DNA of 64,000 nt from Pseudomonas laurylsulfativorans. GTDB taxonomy: Bacteria > Pseudomonadota > Gammaproteobacteria > Pseudomonadales > Pseudomonadaceae. Below the pieces are notes generated by a model. That model saw only the letters and a list, made by a program, of their open reading frames with translations, was not told where the DNA came from and searched no databases. Numbering within the stretch: the first letter of the stretch is position 1; each line of letters starts with the position of its first letter. The stretch is taken from the NCBI RefSeq assembly GCF_002906155.1, contig NZ_MUJK01000006.1, positions 186,001 through 250,000 on the forward strand, given 5' to 3'. The position numbers were made by a program, and so were the translations under genes. Below are positions 51,154 through 60,979 of the stretch, one piece after another.

Positions 51154-52692
51154 TCAGGCCGCTTCGATCTTGCTGCGGTTCTGTTCGACCTGGTTCAGGT
51201 AGTCCTTGAGCTTTTCCTGCTCGGCCACCGTTGTGAACAAGCCAAGCTTGCTGCGGCGCCAGAGGATGTCGTGGGTGCTGGTTGCCCATTCTTCGCTGCA
51301 CAGATAGTCGACTTCACGGGTGTAGAGACCGCCGCCGATGTGCTCGCCCAGATCGCTGAGGTCCTGTACGCCTTCAAGCATGCGCCAGGTACGGCTGCCA
51401 TAGCTGGTAGCCCAGCGGCGAGCGATCTCGCTTGGCACCCAGTCGAACTTGTCACGGATACGCGAGCTCAAGGCTTGCGGGGTGGTCATGTCTTCACCGC
51501 CCGGCAGCGTGGCGCTGGCGGTCCAGCTTGGCTGGATGTGCTTGAAGTACGGGGCCAGTTGCGCCAGCGCCGACTCGGCCAGTTTGCGATAAGTGGTGAG
51601 CTTGCCGCCGAATACCGAGAGCAACGGCGCTTCTTCGCCACCGCCTGACAGCGCCAGGGTGTAATCGCGGGTCACGGCCGACGGGTTGTCGGATTCGTCG
51701 TTGCACAGCGGGCGCACGCCAGAATAGCTGTGCAGGATGTCGTCGCGGCTGATCTGCTTTTTGAAGTGGGCATTGACCACGTTCAGCAGGTAATCGGTTT
51801 CACCGTCGGTGATCGCAACGGCTGCCGGATCGCCGGTGTACTCCCGGTCGGTGGTGCCGATCAGGGTGAAACGGTTCAGGTACGGAATGGTGAACACGAT
51901 GCGCTGATCTTCGTTTTGCAGGATGTGCGCGTGTTCGCCTTCGTACAGTTTTGGCACGATCAGGTGGCTGCCCTGGATCAGGCGAATGCCGTAAGGCGAC
52001 TCCATCTTCAGGTCATCACGAATGAATTTTGCAACCCATGGTCCGGCCGCGTTCACCAACGCCTTGGCGCGGATCGAAAACAGGCTGCCATCGGCGCGCT
52101 CCAGGTGCAGGTGCCACAGGCCCTTGGTACGCCGCGCGCTGACACAGCGGGTCTGGGTGTGAACGTGGGCGCCTTTTTCCCGGGCGGCCATGGCGTTCAA
52201 CACCACCAGGCGCGCGTCGTCGACCCAGCAATCGGAATATTCGAAGCCTTTGGTGATCTCGCTTTTCAGCGCGCTGTCGGGTCCGAACTTCAGGCTCTTC
52301 GAACCTTGCAGTTGCTCGCGCTTGCCCAGGTTGTCATAGAGGAACAGACCGGCGCGAATCATCCATGCCGGGCGCAAGTGCGGGCGGTGTGGTAGTACGA
52401 AACGCATTTGCTTGACGATGTGCGGAGCCTTGGCCAGCAGCACTTCACGTTCGGCCAGTGCTTCGCGCACCAGGCGGAATTCGTAATGTTCGAGGTAACG
52501 CAGGCCGCCGTGGATCAGCTTGCTGCTGGCCGACGAGGTATGGCTGGCCAGGTCATCCTTTTCGCAAAGGAACACCGAGAGGCCGCGACCGGCGGCATCT
52601 GCTGCGATCCCCACGCCATTGATCCCGCCACCGATGACGGCAATATCGTAGACCTCGGCGAGAGGGGGCGTAGGCAAGGTAGAAGTGGGCAT
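51154..52692 (-). CDS. glpD: Aerobic glycerol-3-phosphate dehydrogenase
   Basis: 512 residues from the ATG at 52692, the length of the P. aeruginosa enzyme. The FAD motif IAVIGGGINGVGIA lies at 18-31, and the DAO-family substrate segments LIHGGLRYLEHYEFRLV and FGGKLTTYRKLAE are intact. It oxidises glycerol-3-phosphate to dihydroxyacetone phosphate at the inner face of the membrane and feeds electrons to quinone. It is the last gene of the glp cluster, has its own upstream region, and two GlpR-like operators stand before it. Confidence 0.97.
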   Translation of the reverse strand: MPTSTLPTPPLAEVYDIAVIGGGINGVGIAADAAGRGLSVFLCEKDDLASHTSSASSKLIHGGLRYLEHYEFRLVREALAEREVLLAKAPHIVKQMRFVLPHRPHLRPAWMIRAGLFLYDNLGKREQLQGSKSLKFGPDSALKSEITKGFEYSDCWVDDARLVVLNAMAAREKGAHVHTQTRCVSARRTKGLWHLHLERADGSLFSIRAKALVNAAGPWVAKFIRDDLKMESPYGIRLIQGSHLIVPKLYEGEHAHILQNEDQRIVFTIPYLNRFTLIGTTDREYTGDPAAVAITDGETDYLLNVVNAHFKKQISRDDILHSYSGVRPLCNDESDNPSAVTRDYTLALSGGGEEAPLLSVFGGKLTTYRKLAESALAQLAPYFKHIQPSWTASATLPGGEDMTTPQALSSRIRDKFDWVPSEIARRWATSYGSRTWRMLEGVQDLSDLGEHIGGGLYTREVDYLCSEEWATSTHDILWRRSKLGLFTTVAEQEKLKDYLNQVEQNRSKIEAA

Positions 52693-52722
52693 CGGCACGG
52701 CCTCGGAATTCTTTGATGTTCT

Positions 52723-52760
52723 GTATTTGAATTCGAACATTAATGTTCATTTGCGAAAAT
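52723..52760 (-). promoter_or_regulatory. Tandem GlpR-like operators before glpD
   Basis: Two adjacent 18-base sites, 52723-52740 and 52743-52760, match the E. coli GlpR consensus ATGTTCGATAACGAACAT at 12 and 14 of 18 positions. They are spaced 2 bases apart, and their junction forms the exact palindrome GAACATTAATGTTC. Both lie 31-68 bases upstream of the glpD start. They are read from consensus comparison by eye. Confidence 0.6.
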
Positions 52761-52864
52761 ACTAGCCCATAAAGACGCGCACAGCCAGTCAGCCTCGATT
52801 GAAAATACTCATCGAAGTGCGGTTAAAGGAAAATTTACGAACATTGAAAGGTAGCAGGCTGCTT

Positions 52865-53000
52865 TTGTGGCGAGGGGACTTGCCCCCGTTCGACGGCGAA
52901 GCCGTCGCAGGTTGGGGCTAGGGATGTGCCTGCCTGAACTCGGCTGAATGGTTTTAGGGCCGCTTCGCAGCCCAACGGGGGCAAGCCCCTCTCCACAGGG
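52865..53000. repeat. Paired REP palindrome, GGCGAGGGGGCTTGCCCCC subtype (diverged)
   Basis: Arms TTGTGGCGAGGGGACTTGCC and GGGGCAAGCCCCTCTCCACA with the GTTCGACGGCGAAGCCGTCG and CGCTTCGCAGCCCAAC flanks. More mismatched than the other copies of this subtype. Confidence 0.85.
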
Positions 53001-53011
53001 GAGCGGTGTGC

Positions 53012-53767
53012 TTAAACGACCTCCAGCCGAACCTTGTGCTGGTTCAACAGCTGCGCCAGCGCCGGGGAAGGCTGCTGATCGGTGACAAGGCAATCGACCA
53101 AGCTGATCGGCCCGAGGCGAATCATGGCGTTGCGCCCGAACTTGCTGGAGTCGGCCGCGAGGATCACTTGTCGGGCATTGGCGATGATCGCCTGGGATAC
53201 CCGCACTTCCTGATAATCGAAATCCAGCAGGCTGCCGTCTTCATCAATGCCGCTGATGCCGACCAGGGCGAAGTCGACCTTGAACTGGTTGATGAAATCG
53301 ACACTGGCCTGACCCACCACGCCGCCATCGCGCCGCACGTTGCCGCCGGTCAGCAGCACGTCGAAGTCGTCCTTGGCGCTGAGCATCGAAGCCACATGCA
53401 GGTTGTTGGTGATGATTTTCAGGTGACTGTGGTTGAGCAGTGCCCGGGCGATGGACTCGGTGGTCGTGCCGATGTTGATGAACAACGAGGCATGATCGGG
53501 GATCTGCGCGGCAATGGCTTCGCCGATACGCTGTTTCTCGTCGCGCATCTGATCGGCGCGCATGGCGTAGGCGGTGTTTTCAACGCTGGAGTCGTAAGCC
53601 GCGCCGCCGTGGTAGCGACGCAGCAAATTGGCTTCCGCGAGCTGATTGATGTCGCGGCGGATGGTTTGCGGTGTAACAACGAACAACGTGGCCATTTCCT
53701 CGATGCTGACATAGCCGCGTTCGCGAACCAGCTCGAGGATTTGCTGCTGACGGGGAGGCAGATTCAT
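53012..53767 (-). CDS. glpR: DeoR-family repressor of glycerol metabolism
   Basis: 251 residues. The N-terminal DeoR helix-turn-helix (PPRQQQILELVRERGYVSIEEMATLF, then TPQTIRRDINQLAEAN) is followed by the sugar-phosphate sensor domain with LFINIGTTTESIARALLNH, VLLTGGNVRRDGGVVGQ and GIDEDGSLLDFDYQEV. GlpR releases DNA when glycerol-3-phosphate binds. It lies between glpK and glpD, as in P. putida and P. aeruginosa, and probably represses both. Tandem operators occur before glpD. Confidence 0.95.
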   Translation of the reverse strand: MNLPPRQQQILELVRERGYVSIEEMATLFVVTPQTIRRDINQLAEANLLRRYHGGAAYDSSVENTAYAMRADQMRDEKQRIGEAIAAQIPDHASLFINIGTTTESIARALLNHSHLKIITNNLHVASMLSAKDDFDVLLTGGNVRRDGGVVGQASVDFINQFKVDFALVGISGIDEDGSLLDFDYQEVRVSQAIIANARQVILAADSSKFGRNAMIRLGPISLVDCLVTDQQPSPALAQLLNQHKVRLEVV

Positions 53768-53862
53768 GGGGCGTCCTTTGGGCTGCCGTGCAAAATTTGC
53801 CCATGATGCCGCAGGAATCTGCTCCCGACCAGTTACATACAGATACGAGCCCGTATCCCGAT

Positions 53863-55368
53863 TTATTCAGCCTCGTCTTCAACCGCCCAATCGCGGGTGC
53901 GGCTGACCGCTTTTTTCCAGCCAGCGTAGAGTTTCTCCTTCGCCGTTTCATCCAGCATTGGCTCGAACTTGCGTTCGATCACGGCCTTGCCACGTAACTC
54001 CTCCAGGCTGCCCCAGAAGCCACAGGCCAGACCTGCCAGGTATGCCGCGCCGAGTGCCGTGGTTTCGCGCATTTGCGGGCGCTCGACCTGGGTGCCGAGG
54101 ATGTCGGCCTGGAACTGCATGAGGAAATTGTTGGCCACTGCACCACCATCCACGCGCAGTGCCTTGAGGCGTTCGCCGGAGTCCTGCTGCATGGCGTCGA
54201 GCACGTCGCGGGTCTGGTAGGCAATCGACTCCAGTGCCGCACGAATGATGTGATCCACGCGAACGCCACGGGTCAGGCCGAACAATGCGCCACGGGCGTA
54301 CGGGTCCCAGTAGGGAGCGCCAAGACCGGTGAAGGCCGGTACCAGGTACACGCCATTGCTGTCCTTGACCTTGTTGGCGAAGTACTCGGTGTCGTGGGCG
54401 TCGTTGATGATCTTCAGTTCGTCACGCAGCCACTGCACGGTGGAGCCGCCGTTGAACACTGCGCCTTCCAGCGCGTAAGCGACTTCGCCACGTGGGCCGC
54501 AGGCGATGGTGGTCAGCATGCCGTGTTGGGATTTCACGGCTTTGTCGCCGGTGTTCATCAGCAGGAAGCAGCCAGTGCCATAGGTGTTTTTCGCCTGGCC
54601 TGGCTCGACGCACATCTGGCCGAACAGGGCTGCTTGCTGGTCACCGGCAATGCCACCGATGGCGATGCCGCTTTTGGTGTGACCGTAGATTTCGGACGAC
54701 GATTTGACCTCCGGGAGCATCTCACGCGGGATATCGAGGACTTCCAGCATCTTCGCGTCCCACTCCAGTGTGTGGATGTTGAAGAGCATGGTGCGCGAGG
54801 CGTTGGTGTAGTCGGTGACATGCACCTTGCCGCCGGTAAACTTCCAGATCAGCCAACTGTCGACGGTGCCGAACAACAGTTCACTGTTGCGCGCGCGCTC
54901 ACGGCTGCCTTCGACGTTGTCGAGGATCCACTTGAGCTTGGTGCCGGAGAAGTACGGATCGGTGACCAGGCCGGTGGTTTCGCTGATGTATTGCTCGTGG
55001 CCATCGCGTTTGAGCTGCTGGCAGATCTCGGTGCTGCGTCGGCACTGCCAGACGATTGCGTTGTAGATCGGGCGGCCAGTGTTCTTGTCCCAGACAACCG
55101 TGGTTTCGCGCTGGTTGGTGATGCCGATGGCCGCCACCTGGTCGTGGTGCAGGCCGGCTTGTGCCAGGGCCTCGACCATCACGGCGCTTTGGGTGGCGAA
55201 GATCTCCATAGGGTCATGTTCGACCCAGCCGGCTTGCGGGTAATGCTGTGCGAACTCCCGTTGGGCGGTGCAGACCACGTTCGCGTCGCGGTCGAAAATG
55301 ATCGCGCGGGAGCTGGTCGTACCCTGATCGAGGGCAATGATGTAGTTCTTATTCTGTGTGTCGGTCAT
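53863..55368 (-). CDS. glpK: Glycerol kinase
   Basis: 501 residues, full length. FGGY-family phosphate-1 loop ALDQGTTSSRAIIFD near the start, FGGY signature 1 GIDQG-like region GIAIGGIAGDQQAALFGQ, and the C-terminal GLTRGVRVDHIIRAALE with DGGAVANNFLMQFQADILG. It phosphorylates glycerol after entry by GlpF. It lies 74 bases after glpF and 95 before glpR in the same direction. Confidence 0.97.
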   Translation of the reverse strand: MTDTQNKNYIIALDQGTTSSRAIIFDRDANVVCTAQREFAQHYPQAGWVEHDPMEIFATQSAVMVEALAQAGLHHDQVAAIGITNQRETTVVWDKNTGRPIYNAIVWQCRRSTEICQQLKRDGHEQYISETTGLVTDPYFSGTKLKWILDNVEGSRERARNSELLFGTVDSWLIWKFTGGKVHVTDYTNASRTMLFNIHTLEWDAKMLEVLDIPREMLPEVKSSSEIYGHTKSGIAIGGIAGDQQAALFGQMCVEPGQAKNTYGTGCFLLMNTGDKAVKSQHGMLTTIACGPRGEVAYALEGAVFNGGSTVQWLRDELKIINDAHDTEYFANKVKDSNGVYLVPAFTGLGAPYWDPYARGALFGLTRGVRVDHIIRAALESIAYQTRDVLDAMQQDSGERLKALRVDGGAVANNFLMQFQADILGTQVERPQMRETTALGAAYLAGLACGFWGSLEELRGKAVIERKFEPMLDETAKEKLYAGWKKAVSRTRDWAVEDEAE

Positions 55369-55442
55369 GTCGATTGCCTTGGACGAAGTAAGGGAGTGAG
55401 GTCTGGCGCGTGATCAGAGGGCAGGGGCACGCGCCAACGGTA

Positions 55443-56294
55443 TCAAGAAGTTCTGGGTTTGCCGTCAATGGCCGGTATTTCATCCTTTGTAGCAGTTACG
55501 GCGCCGGGCAGATGGCGGGCAATCAGCCCGCGATAGGCTGCGGCGCCGAGGCAGGCACCGACAATCGGTGCAAAAACAGGGATCAGGAAGTACGGAATGT
55601 CGCGTCCGCCAGTGAAGGAAATTTCACCCCAGCCAGCGAAGAAAGTCATCAGTTTAGGGCCGAAGTCCCGCGCAGGGTTCATGGCGAAGCCGGTCAGCGG
55701 CCCCATCGAACTGCCGATTACCGCAATCAGCAGGCCGATCAGCAGCGGTGCCAGCGGGCCTTTTGGCAGGCCATTGTTGTCGTCGGTCAGGGACATGATC
55801 ACGCCCATCAGGATGGCCGTAATGATCACCTCGACCAGAAATGCCTGGGCGGTGGTCAGCACAGGGTTCGGGAAGGTTGAGAACACCGAAGCCAATTCAA
55901 GGCTGGCTGGAGTGCCGCGCACCATGTGATGCGATTGTTCGAATTCGAAGAATAGATTGCTGTAGAGCGTGTAAACCAACAATGCGCCACAGAAGGCCCC
56001 TGCCACTTGGGCAAGTACGTAGAAAGGCAGTTTACGCTTTTCGAAATCCGCAAAAATGCTCAGGGCAATGCTGACGGCAGGGTTCAGGTGCGCCCCGGAA
56101 ACCCCGGCGGTGAGGTAGATCGCCATGCTGACGCCGACGCCCCAGATAATGCTGATTTCCCACAAGCCAAAACTGGCACCCGCGACTTTGAGCGCGGCAA
56201 CGCAACCCGTACCAAAAAAGATCAGCAGCGCCGTACCCAGAAACTCGGCCATGCATTGGCTCGAGAGCGACGGTTGTTGTAAAGCAGTTGTCAT
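55443..56294 (-). CDS. glpF: Glycerol facilitator, aquaglyceroporin
   Basis: 283 residues, with six membrane helices and two half-helices carrying the pore motifs NPA (GVSGAHLNPAVSIAL, about residue 70) and NPARD (GFAMNPARDFGPKL, about residue 205). The arginine after the second NPA and the neighbouring aromatic residues suit the glycerol-conducting subgroup. It lets glycerol diffuse into the cell. It is the first gene of the glpF-glpK-glpR-glpD series. Confidence 0.97.
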   Translation of the reverse strand: MTTALQQPSLSSQCMAEFLGTALLIFFGTGCVAALKVAGASFGLWEISIIWGVGVSMAIYLTAGVSGAHLNPAVSIALSIFADFEKRKLPFYVLAQVAGAFCGALLVYTLYSNLFFEFEQSHHMVRGTPASLELASVFSTFPNPVLTTAQAFLVEVIITAILMGVIMSLTDDNNGLPKGPLAPLLIGLLIAVIGSSMGPLTGFAMNPARDFGPKLMTFFAGWGEISFTGGRDIPYFLIPVFAPIVGACLGAAAYRGLIARHLPGAVTATKDEIPAIDGKPRTS

Positions 56295-56642
56295 TGAAAC
56301 CTCATTTTTTTTGTTGTCTGGCGCTTTTTTCCATCATGGTCGGAGCGCGGTTTTCGCCGAGGCAGGATCCCCATCCTGGTCGCGGTTTACTGCCGGGTGC
56401 TGCGGTAGGACGTTTCGTACAGTTTCAGAAACGAAAAAATATAGACAAGAAACACTGCTGTCAAAGGTCGAAAGTGAACCGTCGGTCATAAAGAAACTAT
56501 TCGTCGCATGAATGAACAAGTCGTTGGGTAGTGGGATGGGCAGGCAATGGCGTTATGGATGCGCTGCCTTGGAGCCTTTTAACGATCAATGTCCTAGAAT
56601 CCGGCGCAGTATTTTTCTACTGCCGCCCAGTCTGGAGCTGTC
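56295..56642. other. Divergent intergenic region between glpF and ybaK
   Basis: 348 bases. A GlpR half-site-like stretch TTTCGTTTCTGAAAC lies around 56421-56440 on the minus strand. It matches the operator consensus at only about 10 of 18 positions, clearly less than the glpD sites. An AT-rich stretch (56430-56455) is the likely glpF promoter area. The ybaK side shows GGAG at about 56631, before its start. Confidence 0.5.
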
Positions 56643-57113
56643 ATGACCCCCGCATTGGATTTGTTGAAAAAAGTTCGGGCCGAACATCGCGTACACAGTT
56701 ACGAACATGACCCGAAGGCCGCGTCCTATGGTCTGGAAGCCGCGGAAAAACTCGGGCTCGACCCGGCGCAGGTGTTCAAGACCTTGCTGGCGGCCAGCGA
56801 AAAAGGCGAGTTGCTGGTGGCCGTGGTGCCGGTTGTCGGCAGCCTGGACTTGAAAGGACTGGCCCATGCCGCCGGCGTGAAAAAGGTCGAAATGGCCGAT
56901 CCGGCGGCGGCGCAGCGCTCCACTGGCTATCTGTTGGGCGGGATCAGTCCGCTGGGGCAGAAAAAGCGTTTGCGTACATTCATTGATAATTCAGCCCAGC
57001 CCTTCGCCAGCATTTTTGTCAGTGCGGGTCGACGTGGGCTGGAAGTCGAACTGGCACCGGCCGTGCTGGCCGAACACACCCAGGCAAAGTTTGCCGATAT
57101 CGGCCGTGCTTGA
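56643..57113 (+). CDS. ybaK: Cys-tRNA(Pro)/Cys-tRNA(Cys) deacylase YbaK
   Basis: 156 residues, single YbaK/EbsC domain. The conserved segments are YGLEAAEKLGLDPAQVFKTLL with the catalytic lysine near residue 46, VVPVVGSLDLKGLAHAAGVKKVEM, TGYLLGGISPLGQKKRL and the closing GRRGLEVEL. YbaK hydrolyses mischarged Cys-tRNA(Pro) in trans. A single gene with its own ribosome-binding site; the PhzF-like gene follows after 101 bases. Confidence 0.93.
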   Translation: MTPALDLLKKVRAEHRVHSYEHDPKAASYGLEAAEKLGLDPAQVFKTLLAASEKGELLVAVVPVVGSLDLKGLAHAAGVKKVEMADPAAAQRSTGYLLGGISPLGQKKRLRTFIDNSAQPFASIFVSAGRRGLEVELAPAVLAEHTQAKFADIGRA

Positions 57114-57214
57114 GGAGCCAGCGCAGCGCTGTATGGTGAAAATCAGCCTGCTCTGTCACTGGTGCCGGTTCGGCCAGCGCGGCATGCTCGGCGGTCTGAC
57201 AAAGGGAGAAGGTT

Positions 57215-57997
57215 ATGCAGCTTGAGTTTCATCAGGTCGACGCGTTCAGCAATCAGCCATTCAGCGGCAACCCGGCGATGGTCTATCGGCTCGATAGCTG
57301 GCTCGCCGATGAATTGATGCAGAAGATTGCCGCCGAGCACAACCTCGCCGAAACGGCGTTTGTCGTGCGCGAAGGGCAGGGCTGGCACATCCGCTGGTTT
57401 ACGCCGACCACCGAGGTGCCATTGTGCGGGCACGCGACGCTGGCCAGCGCCTATGTGTTGTTTGAGATCTATAAAGAGCCCGTCGAACGTTTGGACTTCA
57501 CCTGCAAGTCCGGCCCGTTGAGCGTGATGCGGGAGGGCGGGCGCCTGTGGCTGGATTTCCCGGCGATCACGGCGTCACCGGTGAATGTGGTTCTGGACGT
57601 CGAGCGTGCACTGGGTGTGAAGGTTGTCGAGGTACTGGGTTCGAATGAGCTGTTCGTAGTACTGGAGTCAGAGCAAGCTGTGCTCGACTGCAAACCGGAC
57701 ATGGCTGCCCTGGGGAAATTGCCGTGGTTGGGCGCCATCGTGACGGCGCGGGGCGAGCAGCACGATTTCGTTTCCCGTTACTTCGCTCCGGCCATCGGCA
57801 TTGATGAAGACCCGGTGACCGGATCGACCCATTGCCTTCTGATTCCGTACTGGTCAAAGCGTTTGGGCAAGTCGAGCCTGGCGGCCTTCCAGCGTTCGGC
57901 GCGGGGTGGGGAGTTGTTCTGCCGGTTGGAAGGTGATCGGGTGAAGATTGGCGGGGATGCGACGCTCGTTGCGCGTGGAACGCTAATGCTGGGTTAA
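57215..57997 (+). CDS. PhzF-family isomerase-like protein
   Basis: 260 residues. The diaminopimelate-epimerase-like double fold is marked by QVDAFSNQPFSGNPAMV at the start, IAAEHNLAETAFV with the conserved Glu used as acid-base in PhzF, TPTTEVPLCGHATLASAYV in the first half, and GIDEDPVTGSTHCLL in the second. PhzF itself isomerises an intermediate of phenazine synthesis, but no phz genes are near. Stand-alone members of this size are usually of unknown function. An AGGTT-type ribosome-binding site precedes the ATG. Confidence 0.88.
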   Translation: MQLEFHQVDAFSNQPFSGNPAMVYRLDSWLADELMQKIAAEHNLAETAFVVREGQGWHIRWFTPTTEVPLCGHATLASAYVLFEIYKEPVERLDFTCKSGPLSVMREGGRLWLDFPAITASPVNVVLDVERALGVKVVEVLGSNELFVVLESEQAVLDCKPDMAALGKLPWLGAIVTARGEQHDFVSRYFAPAIGIDEDPVTGSTHCLLIPYWSKRLGKSSLAAFQRSARGGELFCRLEGDRVKIGGDATLVARGTLMLG

Positions 57998-58008
57998 CGC
58001 AAACCCAG

Positions 58009-58110
58009 TGTAGGAGCGAGCTTGCTCGCGATGGACGACAACGATAACGCGTGCAACCGGAATGAACGCGTTATCCAGACGTTTTTCGCGAGCAAGCTCG
58101 CTCCTCCAGG
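58009..58110. repeat. Paired REP palindrome, GAGCGAGC subtype
   Basis: Arms TGTAGGAGCGAGCTTGCTCG and CGAGCAAGCTCGCTCCTCCA, with an inner pair GATAACGCG...CGCGTTATC that makes the whole element a nested palindrome. It lies between the PhzF-like gene and the convergent ABC ATPase gene. Confidence 0.92.
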
Positions 58111-58121
58111 TTTTGTGTGTA

Positions 58122-59227
58122 TCAGTTGGCGGTGCTGTAGCGCCGGACACCTGATTCAACCGCAGGAATCTGCGCCGCCGTGCTGCCTGACGCCTGGAAC
58201 AGCACCAGGTGTTCAGCCGCGACACGAATACCCACATCCGCCCCGACCTGACGATCGACATGGCTCGGAAAGATCGACTCCAGCTGTGCGCCTGTCGGCA
58301 GTTGCAAGCGATACAGGGTCGACGCCCCCAGGAATGTCTTGCCCGCGATTCGCGCCTTCAATGCGCTGTCCGGCGCGTAGACGATATCGTCCGGGCGCAG
58401 CAGCACATCCACGGCGCCACCGACCGGCCAGGTGTAGGCCCGGTTGCCGCGCAACTCACCCAACTCGGTTTGCACCGACTCGGGGCTGCTCAATTGACCG
58501 CGAATGAAGTAGCCCTGGCCGATGAAGCTGGCCACAAAGGGTGTCAGCGGTTCGTGATACAGGTTGTAGGGCGTATCCCACTGTTCCAGTCGACCTTCCT
58601 TGAACACACCAACGTGGTCGCTGACCGCGAAGGCTTCTTCCTGGTCGTGAGTCACCAGAATCGCGCTGGTGCCACGGGCCTTGAGGATGTCGCGTACTTC
58701 GTGGCTGAGCTTGCGGCGCAATTCGCCATCGAGGTTGGAGAACGGTTCGTCGAGCAGCAGCAGTTGCGGTTCCGGCGCCAGGGCGCGGGCCAGGGCGACA
58801 CGTTGTTGCTGACCACCGGAAAGCTCATGAGGGAAGCGCTTGCCGAGGTTCTTCAGGTTAACCAGCTCCAGCAGTTCTTCGGTAACGCGATCCTTTTGCG
58901 GATGCTTGCGAATGCCGAAGGCGATGTTGTCGGCCACGCTCAAATGCGGAAAGAGTGCGTAGTCCTGGAACACCATGCCGATGCGACGTTTCTCCGGGGC
59001 GAGGGTGAAACCAGCGCTGGAGATGGTCTCGCCAGCCAGCTGGATTTCGCCTTCGTGTACCGGTTCGAAACCGGCAATCGCCCGCAGGGTGGTGGTCTTG
59101 CCGCAGCCCGAAGAGCCCAGCAGGCAACCAATGTCGCCGGCGTTCAAATGCAGGTTCAGGTTCTGCACCACGCGCTGGTCTTGATAGCCGCAGGCGAGGT
59201 TGCGCAGGTTAAGCAGTAATGGCTGGC

Positions 59228-59231
<4 letters not shown>
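58122..59231 (-). CDS. Orphan ABC transporter ATP-binding protein (FbpC/PotA-like)
   Basis: 369 residues. Walker A GSSGCGKTT, Q-loop QDYALFPHLSV, signature LSGGQQQR and Walker B LLLLDEPFSNLD are all intact. The C-terminal ~120 residues form a TOBE-type domain (RPDDIVYAPDSALKARIAGKTFLG, RVAAEHLVLFQ) as in iron(III) and polyamine importers. No permease or binding protein is encoded nearby. Its ATG overlaps the argF stop by 4 bases, so it is translated with argF; PA3538 stands beside argF in P. aeruginosa too (from memory). It may serve permeases encoded elsewhere. Confidence 0.88.
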
Positions 59232-60151
<920 letters not shown>

Positions 60152-60554
60152 TGACTACCTTTTTGCTACAAACCGCAGATGCTCAAAGCCTTGTTTAACG
60201 GAACAACGGGCGAGACCTGCGGCGTAAGCCGCACGGGGCGACGAAATAGGGGAAGGCGCGATCTTATAATTAAATGTCGCGTCTTACCAATAGGGCTACA
60301 GTTTTTAGGGAGTTTCAGAGGTGCTACGGGTTTGCCGAGGTAGCGCTTTGAAGCTGATTCCTTATAGCAGCGGCTCATTTGTACACTGGCCTCTCGGGGC
60401 TTGGCAATCAAACGGGGCGGCAATGGTGCGCTGACAGTCGGTTTCTGACCTGTCATTCCAGTTCTTGAGCGGTCTGTCGCCAGCCTGAAATATTTGCGAA
60501 TGCAAAGTGCAGGGTTATAAATAAATCTTGAGCGACTCAGGAAGCCCCCCCCCG
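60152..60554. other. Divergent intergenic region upstream of argF
   Basis: 403 bases. It contains a candidate ArgR box (60275-60290) near an AT-rich stretch (TATAATTAAA, 60265-60274) that could be the argF promoter. Otherwise no gene is visible. On the right it runs into the C9 tract before the next gene. Confidence 0.55.
60275..60290 (+). promoter_or_regulatory. Candidate ArgR operator upstream of argF
   Basis: TGTCGC (60275-60280), eight bases, then AA (60289-60290) fits the P. aeruginosa ArgR half-site rule TGTCGC-N8-AA. It lies next to the likely argF promoter, where ArgR represses in P. aeruginosa. Only one half-site is evident. Confidence 0.5.
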
Positions 60555-60845
60555 ATGGAATCGAAAGAGCAGCTGTTAATGGAGCTACTGGGCCTTACGG
60601 CGCGCTCGCTGACTCACCTCACCGCGTCAATGACGACGATGTCCTTCGAGTTGTTGCGCAGCGAAGACGAAGTCACCCGGGCTGCCGGCCGCCACATGAT
60701 CGACCGCATGGCCACCATCAGCACCGGGCTCGATGAGCACTGGCGCCTGATCGGCGAGTTGACCGGCGTACACGGCCCCCACGGACCGATTGAAACCCTT
60801 CAGGAAATCCAGCTGCAGGCGCCACCCAGGTTGCCTCCGAACTGA
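60555..60845 (+). CDS. Small helical protein of unknown function
   Basis: 96 residues from the ATG at 60555. The first ~70 residues are helical (QLLMELLGLTARSLTHLTAS, RHMIDRMATISTGLDEHWRL), and the end is Pro-rich. I do not recognise a family. The ribosome-binding sequence AGGAAG (60539-60544) is separated from the ATG by nine consecutive C and one G, so the spacing depends on that tract; a TTG at 60528 is in frame across it. It stands between argF (divergent) and the molybdopterin enzyme gene. Confidence 0.6.
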   Translation: MESKEQLLMELLGLTARSLTHLTASMTTMSFELLRSEDEVTRAAGRHMIDRMATISTGLDEHWRLIGELTGVHGPHGPIETLQEIQLQAPPRLPPN

Positions 60846-60979
60846 ACTGCGGCGGCCATCGGCTGGCCTGATAACCCTCGATTCACAAGATGAACGTCGC
60901 TGGCGTGGTAGCGGCTCTGGCGCCATAGTTTTGTTTCCGCGGCCAACGTTGCCCGCCCATAACAAGACAGAGACTGGCC

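Larger units (their letters stand above)
52693..53011. other. glpD upstream region with GlpR-like operators and a REP pair
   Basis: 319 bases between glpD and glpR. Next to glpD are two tandem palindromic sites (52723-52760, described separately). Next to glpR is a REP pair (52865-53000). The rest has no recognisable gene. Confidence 0.6.

Noticed and set aside
57215..57997. Phenazine biosynthesis gene
   Set aside because: The PhzF-like protein has no phz neighbours, and stand-alone family members are common in non-producers.
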